Shown one piece after another: positions 1-8,462 of a DNA stretch of 64,000 nt. The notes beneath the pieces are model-generated. The model saw nothing but the letters and a program-made list of their open reading frames with translations. It did no database searches and was not told the DNA's origin. This DNA comes from Nitrospiraceae bacterium (GTDB lineage Bacteria; Nitrospirota; Nitrospiria; Nitrospirales; Nitrospiraceae). The stretch lies in assembly GCA_019637075.1 (NCBI GenBank), contig JAHBWI010000001.1:186001-250000 (forward strand). The letters run 5' to 3'. Position 1 is the first letter of the stretch, and every line of letters begins with the position of its first letter. Both the position numbers and the translations under genes were made by a program.

Positions 1-233
1 GCGTAACCATCCTAGGCCAATCCCTAGTTTGTGGGTCCCGCAGCCCTCAATACAGAAACGCCGAGAGGAGCGACCGGAAGAGCGACCATGGACGGACGTG
101 ATTTGCATGGATCACCGAGTCCATTGAACAGGTGCGTCATGCATTGAACCTGGCGGCAGGCGTCCGTGTTGACATGGATAGGCCGTTGGCGTAGAGACGT
201 GACGAGGCGCAGGCACACGACGGGGAAGCGGTA
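1..233. other. Left chromosomal flank, no gene seen
   Basis: This stretch lies outside the Tn7-like element. I see no convincing coding sequence or tRNA. An 86-codon open frame on the minus strand runs across the transposon boundary and has no recognisable family character, so it is not called. The flank is the left half of the pre-insertion site; joined to 19521 onward it would restore the uninterrupted target. Confidence 0.5.
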
Positions 234-238
234 GAAAC
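234..238. repeat. Target-site duplication, left copy (GAAAC)
   Basis: GAAAC directly precedes the left terminal repeat and is repeated exactly at 19516-19520 after the right one. Five base pairs is the duplication size made by Tn7-type DDE transposases. The match is exact and correctly placed on both sides. Confidence 0.85.
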
Positions 239-267
239 TGTCCGAGGAACTAATACTCCTTACACAT
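239..267 (+). repeat. Tn7-like left terminal inverted repeat
   Basis: Reading inward it starts TGTCCGAGGAACTAATACTC and continues with TTACAC. It matches the inverted right end at 21 of 29 positions, including the first seven. A possible further transposase-binding repeat lies at 368-387, whose CGGAA...TGTCA pattern resembles inverted 19468-19486 at the right end. That second match is weak. Confidence 0.82.
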
Positions 268-937
268 GAATCTCCGTAAGTCATTGTAATCTAAGCCAAC
301 CGTTCAACGTGTCATCGCTTTTTCCTGCAAACGAATTTGATGGTAAATATACTGACAGAGGTACGGTCGGAACTGAATTTGTTGTCAACGGTTCGGCATG
401 GCGTAATGTGTTGATATATAACAGAAACATTTTTCAGACCATGGCATATATCTGACGTCTCTCCCGAAAACGACGGCAGCTTAAAACGAGAGTAGAATGG
501 CGGCTTCGGCGGTCCTCGACGACAGGAGTAGATCGATGCAGCAGTCACGATTCTCCGAAGAATAGATCGTCTATCCCGCCTATCCCATCAGTCAAGCCGT
601 CCAGATCGGCCGGTAGAACAAAATCCGCAGTCTTCCCTCCTTACTGGCCTCCGCTTTCTCTTGGGTACCAAACCCATCGAAATTGCCATTCACCAAATTA
701 ATTGAACCAGCACTAGATAGGGGGAGAGGTTGACAGGAAAGTCCTAAAACCCTAGAAACTCAGATTCTGAGATCTGGATTGGCTGAATAGGACAATGTAG
801 GCTGCACTAAAACATAGGTGAGTTTTTCGAATAGAGCTACTTAAGCCCAAATATCTCACGACAATGCCAGCAACTGGTAAATGTTGGCTCAATCTTTCGG
901 CGGCAAACGGCGCGATTACGGATAAATAAAAGACACT
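268..937. other. Left-end noncoding region of the transposon
   Basis: About 670 bases between the left terminal repeat and the methyltransferase gene. No credible gene was found; a 78-codon minus-strand frame at 312-548 shows no family features. The stretch probably contains further transposase-binding sites and the promoter of the restriction-modification genes. The bases just before the methyltransferase start are A-rich with no clear ribosome-binding site. Confidence 0.4.
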
Positions 938-2446
938 ATGCCACTGCTTCATTGGCTCACTCGCGACAAGGACATCCACACCGCCACCCAGGCCCCCTAC
1001 CGCCTGCTTGAAGAAGTGGCAAAGCATTCGCATGGCGATCGTGACGCTGGGAACATGCTCATTCAGGGCGATAATCTCGACGCATTAAAAGCTTTACAAC
1101 CTTATTACGCGGGCAAGGTGAAATGCATCTTTATTGATCCGCCCTACAACACACGTAGCGCTTTTGAGCATTACGACGACAATATTGAACACACACAATG
1201 GCTGGCGATGATGTATCCCCGCCTAGAGCTGTTGCAAAGCCTACTTACCAAGGATGGGAGCATCTGGGTCACAATCGACGACAATGAAGCGCATTACTTG
1301 AAAATCATTATGGATGAGGTTTTCGGACGAAAAAACTTCCTTGCTAAGGTTCTGTGGCAAAAACGAACATCCCCAGATGCACGAATCGAACTAGGCGCTG
1401 CTCACGACCACCTACTTGTCTATGCCAAGGATGCGGGGAAAGTTATTTTCAACAAGCTTCAGCTTTCGAGCGATCAGGCAAAGAACTTCAAGAACCCAGA
1501 CAATGATCCACGAGGTCCATGGGCGTCTACCGACTTCACTGCACAGGGTTGGCGCCCCAACCAGATGTATAAAATCACAACGCCAGCAAACGTCGTCTAT
1601 GAACCGCCAAAAGGAAGATGTTGGTCTAATATTGAAAGCGAATATACCCGTTTGCGCAAAGAAGAAAGAATCTGGTTTGGGAAAAATGGAAAATCTAGAC
1701 CTCGGGTCAAAAATTTTCTAAGTGAAACATCAGGAGTTAGTTCGTGGACCTGGTGGACGAACTCTGAAGTGGGTCATAACCAAGAAGCTAAAAAAGAAAT
1801 CAATGAACTATTCGGTGCAGATGAAGCTTTTGATACCCCTAAGCCAGAGCGCTTGATTAAGAGGATCTTGCAAATTGCCACAGACAAGAATGATCTCGTT
1901 TTGGACTCCTTCCTAGGCTCAGGGACGACCGCCGCCGTCGCACACAAAATGAACCGTCGTTATATTGGTATTGAGACGGGCGATCACGCCATGACCCATT
2001 GCGTACCCCGGCTCCAGAAGGTTATTGAAGGCGAGCAGGGGGGCATATCAGAGGCCATAGGTTGGCAGAGTGGCGGCGGTTTTCGCTTTTATCGCCTAGG
2101 GGTTCCTGTCTTCGATGAAACAGGCCATATTTCCCAAGGCATCCGCTTTGCGCCGCTGGCCGCGCATCTGTGGTTTTTGGAGACTGGCATCCCGTTTTCA
2201 GGCCGCGCCAATTCACCCTTCCTGGGCAGTCACGAAGGAATCGGCTACTACCTGCTGTACAACGGGATCCTGGGTGATACACGTCCGACTGGTGGCAACA
2301 TCCTGACAGGAAAAATTCTCGCCAGCCTCCCACCGCATGACGGGAAAAAGATCATTTTTGGTGAAGGCTGTAGTTTAGGTGCAAATCGTTTACAGGCGAA
2401 ACATATTACCTTTCGACAAATTCCGTATGAGATCAAGGCACGCTAG
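938..2446 (+). CDS. mod: Type III restriction-modification DNA methyltransferase (Mod)
   Basis: Predicted 502-aa N6-adenine (or N4-cytosine) DNA methyltransferase. The catalytic motif DPPY is at residues 67-70, and the SAM-binding motif DSFLGSGTT at residues 323-331. Catalytic motif first and SAM motif later is the beta-class order typical of type III Mod subunits. The long middle segment would hold the target-recognition region. In type III systems Mod both methylates the host and supplies recognition for the restriction complex. The gene ends 12 nt before the helicase-nuclease gene, so the two form one transcription unit. Length is at the short end for Mod proteins. No good ribosome-binding site precedes the chosen ATG, but the translated N-terminus leads directly into the conserved LIQGDNLDAL region, so the start is plausible. 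First cargo gene at the left end of the Tn7-like element. Confidence 0.9.
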   Translation: MPLLHWLTRDKDIHTATQAPYRLLEEVAKHSHGDRDAGNMLIQGDNLDALKALQPYYAGKVKCIFIDPPYNTRSAFEHYDDNIEHTQWLAMMYPRLELLQSLLTKDGSIWVTIDDNEAHYLKIIMDEVFGRKNFLAKVLWQKRTSPDARIELGAAHDHLLVYAKDAGKVIFNKLQLSSDQAKNFKNPDNDPRGPWASTDFTAQGWRPNQMYKITTPANVVYEPPKGRCWSNIESEYTRLRKEERIWFGKNGKSRPRVKNFLSETSGVSSWTWWTNSEVGHNQEAKKEINELFGADEAFDTPKPERLIKRILQIATDKNDLVLDSFLGSGTTAAVAHKMNRRYIGIETGDHAMTHCVPRLQKVIEGEQGGISEAIGWQSGGGFRFYRLGVPVFDETGHISQGIRFAPLAAHLWFLETGIPFSGRANSPFLGSHEGIGYYLLYNGILGDTRPTGGNILTGKILASLPPHDGKKIIFGEGCSLGANRLQAKHITFRQIPYEIKAR

Positions 2447-2458
2447 GAAACCAAGAAT

Positions 2459-5086
2459 ATGGAACTCAAACACTTTCAGCTGGCTGCGCTCAAGGCACTC
2501 ACTACATTTTTTGAGCGCGCCCGTATCACCGGCGATCCAGAACAAGCTTTTTTGCAGATCTGGCGCGAGCAAGAGCCGAACAGGACTCATCCATCCTATC
2601 GCACTATTGCTGGACTCTCCGGCGTCCCGAATGTCTGCCTGCGCCTTCCCACAGGCGCCGGAAAAACGCTCCTCGCAGCACATGTCGTCGCCAAGGCCGG
2701 CCGGCACTTCCTGGAGCGAGATTACCCTGTGGTGTTGTGGATGGTGCCGACCAACACGATTCGCGTGCAGACCGCCGAAGCGCTCAAGAAGCCGTCCCAT
2801 CCCTACCGTGCCGCTCTCGACGAAGCCTACGACGGCCGTGTTTCCGTCTTTGATCTGGAGGAAATCGCCCAAATCAGGCCACAAGACCTGACCGAGCGCG
2901 TCTCTATCATCGTCACAACTATTCAGAGTTTGCGCGTCAGCAATCCAGACGGTCGTCGGGCGTATGCTCACTCAGAGAACTTTGAGCCGCACTTTGCCCA
3001 TATTCCAGCCAACGCCCCAGGATTGGATCGAGCCGAAGATGGTAGCCTCAAGTTCTCCTTCGTCAATTTGATGGCGTTTCATCGTCCATTAGTCATCATC
3101 GATGAGGCGCACAAAGCCGGCACGAACCTGTCTTTTGAGATGCTCGCCGCCTTGAAGCCGTCCTGCATCGTGGAATTCACTGCGACTCCGAACACCGATC
3201 CACACAACGGCAGCAATGTCCTCTTTCGGGCGTCCGCCGCTGAGGTCAAAGCCGCGGACATGATTAAGCTACCCATTATCCTGACCGAACATCTAGATTG
3301 GCGGGCCGCAGTCCACGATGCAATTGAAACACGGGCGCGCCTTGCCGAGACCGCCAAGAGCGACACGCGCTATATCCGCCCCATCGCGCTCTTTCAGGCA
3401 CAGGACAAGGGGCAAGAAGTAACCGTTGAGGTCTTGAAAACATATCTTCTCGAGAACGAAAACATCGCGGTAGAGAAGATCGCTATCGCGACAGGCGAAC
3501 AGCGCGAATTGGATAGTATCAACCTGTTCGATCCTACCTGCCATGTAGAATTCATCATCACAGTTGAGGCACTCAAGGAAGGCTGGGATTGCTCGTTCGC
3601 CTACGTGCTGTGCTCCGTGGCGAACATCGGCAGCGCCACCGACATTGAGCAATTACTTGGCCGCGTGCTGAGGATGCCCTACGCCGAGGTCAGCACCCAA
3701 GTTGCCTTAAACCGCGCCTATACCCACGTTTCAAGTCCGCGTTTCGGTGAAGGCGCGATGGCGCTCACCGATACCCTGGTCAAAAAAATGGGGTTTGAAC
3801 CGGATGAGGCGGCCACCATGGTGGAACCACGGCAAGCCACCATTCCAGGCCTCGACACGAATACCGATCTGTTTGACCGTGAGCCCGTGCTGCTCGAAAC
3901 GCTAGACTGCGCGCCGGACTTGAACGGGCTTGCACCGGAAATCGCTGAACGTGTCCAGGTGGAAACACGCCCGGACGGAAGTGTGACCGTCACAATACGT
4001 GGAGAGATTCCAAACGAGCTGGAACAACGCCTTGTCGCCACGATGCCCCCGGAAGGCCGCGAGAACATCCAGGCCGCGGTACACCGTCATCGCATTATGC
4101 ATCGCAACAGCACCACCCCGGCAGAGCGCGGTGAGAAGTTCCCCGTACCCTCCTTATTCATAGACGTGCAGGGCGAGCTGCAGCTTGCCGAAAAAGAACT
4201 GATCCTTGATCTGTGCGGCTGGACACTGAACACCTATGCAGCAGAACTCACTTCGGCTGAATTCGCCATCCAGGACACTGCCGAGCGATGGGAAGTGGAT
4301 TTGCGGGGCGAGAAAGTCATCTACCAGCACCTGGAACAAAACGCTCAGCTTGAAATTGGACTCCTCAAGCTTGATTGGACCGATTTACAGCTCTCGCGCT
4401 GGCTGGATCGTGAGTGTCGACAAGCCGATGTGACCCAGCCCGTGCTGTTAGAATTCTGCCGCAAAGTAGTCGCGTACCTGACCTCAACACGCGGCCTAGC
4501 ACTGAAGGACCTGCTGCGCTTCAAATACCAGCTGGCCAAAGCCGTGCAGCAAAAGATTGCTGTCTATCGACAACAGGCCTATGCACAAGGCTATCAAACA
4601 TTCCTACTCAGTCCACAGGCGCAGGTGGCAACCAGTTTCACAGACGGCTTCGCCTTCGAGAATCGCCCATACCCTGCGACAGACCTCTATCGAGGTGCCT
4701 ATCAATTCAAGAAGCACTTTTTCGGGAGCATCGGAGAACTGGACGGGAAGGGTGAAGAGTTCGAATGCGCTAAGCTACTCGATACACTGCCGCAGGTAAA
4801 ATACTGGATTCGCAATCTGTCTAATCGCCCGCAAACGTCCTTCTGGCTACCGACCTCGACGGATCGCTTCTACCCAGACTTTATGGCACGCTTGAAGGAT
4901 GACCGCGTCTTCGCTATCGAATACAAAGGGGCACACCTCGCGGATAGCGATGATACCAAGGAGAAGACCAATGTTGGTCAACTCTGGGCGGCCAAGAGCG
5001 ACGGCAAAAGCCTCTTCCTTATGGCACAATTGAAGGACAAACAAGGCCGCAACCTAAAAGACCAGATTGTCAGCATGATCGAGTAG
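2459..5086 (+). CDS. res: Type III restriction enzyme helicase-nuclease subunit (Res)
   Basis: 875-aa superfamily 2 ATP-dependent translocase fused to a nuclease. Walker A PTGAGKT is at residues 64-70, DEAH at 215-218, and the SF2 motif EFTATP follows about 25 residues later. The C-terminus carries a PD-(D/E)xK nuclease signature: PD at 806-807 and E-Y-K at about 821-823. With Mod it would form the complex that cuts unmethylated invading DNA after ATP-driven translocation or diffusion. It follows mod after a 12-nt gap. Length and domain order match type III Res proteins, and all key motifs appear intact, so this is probably an active system. The ATG at 2459 is the first in frame and sits close to the mod stop, consistent with translational coupling. 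Confidence 0.9.
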   Translation: MELKHFQLAALKALTTFFERARITGDPEQAFLQIWREQEPNRTHPSYRTIAGLSGVPNVCLRLPTGAGKTLLAAHVVAKAGRHFLERDYPVVLWMVPTNTIRVQTAEALKKPSHPYRAALDEAYDGRVSVFDLEEIAQIRPQDLTERVSIIVTTIQSLRVSNPDGRRAYAHSENFEPHFAHIPANAPGLDRAEDGSLKFSFVNLMAFHRPLVIIDEAHKAGTNLSFEMLAALKPSCIVEFTATPNTDPHNGSNVLFRASAAEVKAADMIKLPIILTEHLDWRAAVHDAIETRARLAETAKSDTRYIRPIALFQAQDKGQEVTVEVLKTYLLENENIAVEKIAIATGEQRELDSINLFDPTCHVEFIITVEALKEGWDCSFAYVLCSVANIGSATDIEQLLGRVLRMPYAEVSTQVALNRAYTHVSSPRFGEGAMALTDTLVKKMGFEPDEAATMVEPRQATIPGLDTNTDLFDREPVLLETLDCAPDLNGLAPEIAERVQVETRPDGSVTVTIRGEIPNELEQRLVATMPPEGRENIQAAVHRHRIMHRNSTTPAERGEKFPVPSLFIDVQGELQLAEKELILDLCGWTLNTYAAELTSAEFAIQDTAERWEVDLRGEKVIYQHLEQNAQLEIGLLKLDWTDLQLSRWLDRECRQADVTQPVLLEFCRKVVAYLTSTRGLALKDLLRFKYQLAKAVQQKIAVYRQQAYAQGYQTFLLSPQAQVATSFTDGFAFENRPYPATDLYRGAYQFKKHFFGSIGELDGKGEEFECAKLLDTLPQVKYWIRNLSNRPQTSFWLPTSTDRFYPDFMARLKDDRVFAIEYKGAHLADSDDTKEKTNVGQLWAAKSDGKSLFLMAQLKDKQGRNLKDQIVSMIE

Positions 5087-5122
5087 GCTAGAGGACTCGC
5101 CTGAGCATCAATAGTTTAGCTT

Positions 5123-5434
5123 TCATGGCACTGCGCCTTCTCTCGTTTCCCCCTCTTTTACTTTCACGCAGACTTCGACGCGTGAGCCAAGCTTATTGAG
5201 GATCATCATCAATCTGTCAGAGGTGAACCGTTCGAGGTCAGCAGTTCGTATTCGGGAAAAGTCAGCAGCTGGAACCCCTGTAAGGCCTTGCGCCTTCCGG
5301 ACAGTGAGATCTTGCTTATCAAGTGTCTTAATGATTTCAGCGGCCAGAATAGTCTTAAACTGCCGAACATCTGCATCAGGAATTTTCAAATCCTGATAGA
5401 CGTTTCCGCTCCCACGGATAATATCTTCTTTCAT
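5123..5434 (-). CDS. HTH antitoxin-like DNA-binding protein (HTH_37 / HigA2-like)
   Basis: 103 aa from the preferred ATG, whose product begins MKEDIIRGSGNVYQDL; an upstream in-frame start at 5485 would add 17 residues and overlap the preceding gene. The pattern NVYQDLKIPDADVRQFK, followed by a helix-turn-helix around the TVRKAQGLTGV segment and MMILNKLG, is characteristic of small XRE-type regulators that often act as antitoxins of RelE/HigB-type toxins. No such toxin lies beside it. It is the last gene of a three-gene leftward operon (XRE regulator, ImmA/IrrE protease, this protein) and starts 10 nt after the protease stop. Its role may be repression of this operon, or it may be a left-over antitoxin that protects against a toxin elsewhere. 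Confidence 0.75.
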   Translation of the reverse strand: MKEDIIRGSGNVYQDLKIPDADVRQFKTILAAEIIKTLDKQDLTVRKAQGLTGVPAADFSRIRTADLERFTSDRLMMILNKLGSRVEVCVKVKEGETREGAVP

Positions 5435-5444
5435 TTGTATGACG

Positions 5445-6311
5445 TTATCGCTTCTTCGTTCTGTCTGGCCACGAAAGTACACCATCTAATTCTCGACAGT
5501 ACGGGTCGCCGTCTTCAGTTTCCTTGTTTGCTGTGACTCCTCCCGCAGGCAGAGAGTCTTCATCGAACCAGAGTAACGACAACATTCGATCCCAATCAGG
5601 CAAATACCTCGACTCCTCATAGAGAGTTCCCCCTCGAGTCCAGGCTTCAAACCATTCTGTAGGGTCAACCTCACAGGGCCCCTCTTGTACAAGCTTTGCT
5701 CCTTGCACTGCCAGGGATGAAGGCGGCACACGATATCCAATCTGAACCCATGCTCCCATTTCTCTCAGGGAAGGGGAGCGGCTCGCGTAACGCACGATCC
5801 CATGCTCAGATAAGACAAATGTGCATGGTATGTCATTTAGCGCCGCAAACCGTGATCCGGTTGCAGTCTGGGAGGCCTTAAATTTCTTTCCCAATGTGAC
5901 TACAGAATTAAACCCCAGATCTGCTGCATTTACTAGCGGCTTAAAATGATCAGAGGGCAATAGAACTTCAGAGGCAAAGACGTCACAGAACATTTCACTT
6001 TGGGGGCGCTTCGTATAACGTTGAGGGTCACTCTTGCCGGCGTGTTCGTTTGGCAGGTCGAGGAATATGTGTCCAAGCTCATGGCAAATAGTAAACCGCT
6101 GCCGTTCTTCGAGATGCCCCTTATTCACGATGATATGCCACTTGCCTTTGATGGGCAGAGAGTGACCAGATTCGTTATCAGGAAGATCCTTCTCATAATG
6201 AAGGACTGCGCCAATTGCCTCAGCATATAGGTCCATTGAAACGGGAAACCTAAGATTATGAAAGCTCCGCACAAAGGTGCGGGCTTTCATAACGATCGAC
6301 AACTCATCCAC
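5445..6311 (-). CDS. ImmA/IrrE-family metalloprotease
   Basis: 288 aa with the zinc-metalloprotease motif HELGH in the context FTICHELGHIFLD at about residues 79-91, followed by a conserved segment with EMFCDVFASEVLLP. ImmA-type proteases cleave partner repressors to switch on mobile-element or stress genes. Here the partner is likely the XRE repressor encoded just upstream, whose 3' end overlaps the start of this gene by 8 nt. The C-terminal half (about residues 160-288) is longer than a minimal ImmA domain and has no motif I recognise. It lies on the transposon between the restriction system and the E2-E1-JAB module, divergent from the latter, so it may control when cargo genes are expressed. 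Confidence 0.85.
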   Translation of the reverse strand: MDELSIVMKARTFVRSFHNLRFPVSMDLYAEAIGAVLHYEKDLPDNESGHSLPIKGKWHIIVNKGHLEERQRFTICHELGHIFLDLPNEHAGKSDPQRYTKRPQSEMFCDVFASEVLLPSDHFKPLVNAADLGFNSVVTLGKKFKASQTATGSRFAALNDIPCTFVLSEHGIVRYASRSPSLREMGAWVQIGYRVPPSSLAVQGAKLVQEGPCEVDPTEWFEAWTRGGTLYEESRYLPDWDRMLSLLWFDEDSLPAGGVTANKETEDGDPYCRELDGVLSWPDRTKKR

Positions 6312-6693
6312 CTTCCATGGTCTCCCTGATCTTCCGAATCTGTTCCAATACTCTTTCCCAGGCGTCCTTTCCTATTGGCCGTCCGCGTGATCTCATTCTG
6401 GCAGCGGATTCAAAGTCCTCGAGGGAAACTTTGGAACTTTCTAAAACATAGTTTAATAAATCCTCGTCAACTGGTTGTTGTACGAGAAACTTCAAGATTC
6501 TTGCTTTGCGTTCTCCAGGTCGCAGCGCGCGGATTAAGCTATCCACAGTGTCATCCGATGGATCAGCCTTTTCCCCCGTCTCCAGTCGGTGCACATATGC
6601 ATGATCGAGATCGGCCAACTGACCCAATTGTCGCAATGATAGACCCTTTTCGGTCCTGAGACGCTCAAGAAGTCCACCAAACCCTATCGACAT
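6304..6693 (-). CDS. XRE-family HTH transcriptional repressor
   Basis: 129 aa. A Cro/CI-type helix-turn-helix occupies roughly residues 8-62 (pattern LLERLRTEKGLSLRQLGQLA followed by LDHAYVHRLETGE). The C-terminal half is helical and charged, and would mediate dimerisation. It is the first gene of the leftward three-gene operon and overlaps the ImmA/IrrE gene, the standard arrangement for a repressor inactivated by its protease. A palindrome with TGTTGTC/GACAACA arms lies 37-66 nt upstream and is a good candidate for its operator. That placement suggests autoregulation and perhaps control of the divergent cargo genes that begin at 6946. Confidence 0.85.
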   Translation of the reverse strand: MSIGFGGLLERLRTEKGLSLRQLGQLADLDHAYVHRLETGEKADPSDDTVDSLIRALRPGERKARILKFLVQQPVDEDLLNYVLESSKVSLEDFESAARMRSRGRPIGKDAWERVLEQIRKIRETMEGG

Positions 6694-6729
6694 ATGCCCT
6701 CTTGACTTGAAGGTAGTTTGCGGGTAGCC

Positions 6730-6759
6730 TGTTGTCCAGAAATATATTTACAGACAACA
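6730..6759. promoter_or_regulatory. Candidate operator palindrome upstream of the XRE repressor
   Basis: TGTTGTC (6730-6736) and GACAACA (6753-6759) form a perfect 7-bp inverted repeat around an AT-rich 16-nt centre. It sits between the leftward XRE gene (start 6693) and the rightward DUF2188/MBL genes, where a repressor could control both directions. Binding by the adjacent XRE protein is inference. Confidence 0.55.
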
Positions 6760-6945
6760 TATTGACTCATAACAAGAAGTCCTTATCACAATGACAATAG
6801 AATGAATCATGGCAACTGTAGTCCAACTGGGCAACACAATTTACTCTGGTAAATATGCCAATGCAAGCAGCCTTGAGATGAAATTAGGACCGTGTGATCA
6901 GTCGGGAACACCGATAAACCAATCAGCCAACGAGAAAGGAGTCCT

Positions 6946-7188
6946 ATGGCGAAAAATGATCGTTACGTTGTGAAGCATGAAGATGGATGGGCCGTGAAAA
7001 AACCCGGTGCTGAACGAGCGAGTAGCATTCATCGCACCCAACACGAAGCTGAACAGTCGGCTAAAAGCACCGTTGCAAACCTTGGCGGAGGAGAAGTGAG
7101 GATTCAGGGACGCGACGGACAGTGGCGCGATTCCGATACGGTATCACCGGGCAACGATCCTTGCCCTCCGCATGATCGTAAGCACTAA
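6946..7188 (+). CDS. DUF2188-family small protein
   Basis: 80 aa, preceded by a good ribosome-binding site (AAGGAG, 4 nt before ATG). The protein resembles DUF2188: a short beta-rich fold starting with YVVKHEDGWAVKKPGAERAS, an internal QHEAEQSA helix and a GRDGQWRD ending. Members of this family are widespread and of unknown function, often in stress or mobile contexts. It lies 116 nt upstream of the MBL gene in the same orientation, so it could be the first gene of the MBL/E2-E1-JAB/patatin transcript, although the gap is larger than the ATGA overlaps that join the other three. It does not end in a glycine-type tail, so it is not an obvious ubiquitin-like modifier. Confidence 0.8.
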   Translation: MAKNDRYVVKHEDGWAVKKPGAERASSIHRTQHEAEQSAKSTVANLGGGEVRIQGRDGQWRDSDTVSPGNDPCPPHDRKH

Positions 7189-7304
7189 GAGTATTAGTTA
7201 AATATCTATTCGGTCAAAGTGGGAAATGAGTCGCTTGATTGGATATACGACACCCCTGAAGCAGGCCATCGATCAAACCATGACTCTACCAAGAAAGGAA
7301 CACC

Positions 7305-8462
7305 ATGAGCGCCCCACATAAGATTGTTTGCTATCCGGTAGGGAATGGCGACACAACCCAAATCATATTATCAAACGGTCGTCGGATACTGCTCGATTAC
7401 TGTCACAGGAAGAAGGGAGAAGAAACTGAGTCACCAGAGATCGATCTTAAGGAACGACTCAAACAAGAGCTGAAAAACGCTGAGCGAGACTATTTCGACA
7501 TAGTCGCCTTCACCCATGCTGACCTTGATCACATCCAGGGCAGCACGGAGTTCTTCGACCTGCAACATACAGAGAAATACCAAGGGGAAGGGCGTATTAG
7601 AATTCGTTGTCTATGGGTTCCGGCCGCTATGTTGCTCGAAGAGGTCGAAAGGGATGAGCAGAGTGAGGAATTTTGTATCCTACGCCAGGAAGCGCGACAC
7701 CGGTTACTTGAGGGCAAGGATATTCTTGTTTTCTCTAAACCCGACGCACTCAAGGATTGGCTGGAACCAAAGCTTAAAGAACGAGGGGAAGCGGCTAATG
7801 CACGGGATCACCTATTTATTGACGCCGGAACCATTGTGCCTGGCCTTTCGCTAGCATCCGATGGCGTAGAGTTCTTTTGTCATTCCCCTTTCATTAAGCA
7901 CTGTGATGGGACTGACATCGTTAGAAACTCAGCGTCTCTGGTCTTCAATGTCCGCTTTCTAATTGGAGGAGCAAATTATGACTATTTCCATGTTGGGGAC
8001 ACTGAATGGACCGATATTGAAGATATTGTAAAGACCACACTCTACCACAAGAATGATGATCGACTCGCATGGGACCTCTATAACATCCCTCATCACTGCA
8101 GCTACCTTGCTTTGAGTGACGAGAAAGGGGATACAGAAACCAACCCCAAACCCCTTGTAAAACATCTGTTACTGCAAGGTAAGAATGATGCCTACATGGT
8201 TAGCTCCAGCAAACCTATTCCTGATTTAGAAGAATCATATAAAGAGACTCAACCTCCACATATTCAAGCACGCAAAGCATATAAGAGACATCTCGAGGAA
8301 GTTGAGGGCCGGAAGCTTCTTGTGACAATGGAAGAACCAAACGCCAATAAGCCGGAACCACTTGTTTTTGAAATAGCAGGGGGGGGAATTACTTGGCGAC
8401 GCGCAGCCTCTCTTGGAGCTGCAGCCATCTTGACGTCCCGTCCCCCAAGAGCTGGATCATGA
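7305..8462 (+). CDS. Metallo-beta-lactamase-fold hydrolase linked to E2-E1-JAB
   Basis: 385 aa with the MBL-fold metal signature HADLDH at residues 71-76, a later HVGD segment and an IPHHCS segment, which together supply the usual set of zinc ligands. The start is preceded by AAGGA at good spacing. No transmembrane segments are seen, so it is a soluble protein resembling the hydrolase part of ComEC-like MBL proteins. The insertions between the metal motifs are large. Its stop overlaps the start of the E2-E1-JAB gene (ATGA), implying tight coupling. The substrate is unknown; a nucleotide, a nucleic acid or a cyclic-nucleotide-type signal are possibilities by family. Its C-terminus is a flexible-looking tail rich in small residues that ends Gly-Ser. 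That tail could be a conjugation target for the neighbouring E1/E2 enzyme, which is speculation. Confidence 0.85.
   Translation: MSAPHKIVCYPVGNGDTTQIILSNGRRILLDYCHRKKGEETESPEIDLKERLKQELKNAERDYFDIVAFTHADLDHIQGSTEFFDLQHTEKYQGEGRIRIRCLWVPAAMLLEEVERDEQSEEFCILRQEARHRLLEGKDILVFSKPDALKDWLEPKLKERGEAANARDHLFIDAGTIVPGLSLASDGVEFFCHSPFIKHCDGTDIVRNSASLVFNVRFLIGGANYDYFHVGDTEWTDIEDIVKTTLYHKNDDRLAWDLYNIPHHCSYLALSDEKGDTETNPKPLVKHLLLQGKNDAYMVSSSKPIPDLEESYKETQPPHIQARKAYKRHLEEVEGRKLLVTMEEPNANKPEPLVFEIAGGGITWRRAASLGAAAILTSRPPRAGS

Noticed and set aside
24-284. 86-codon minus-strand frame at the left edge
   Set aside because: Crosses the transposon boundary and has no family resemblance.
6946-7188. DUF2188 protein as the ubiquitin-like modifier of the E2-E1-JAB system
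   Set aside because: Its C-terminus (CPPHDRKH) has no glycine-type tail and the gene is 116 nt away from the coupled trio.
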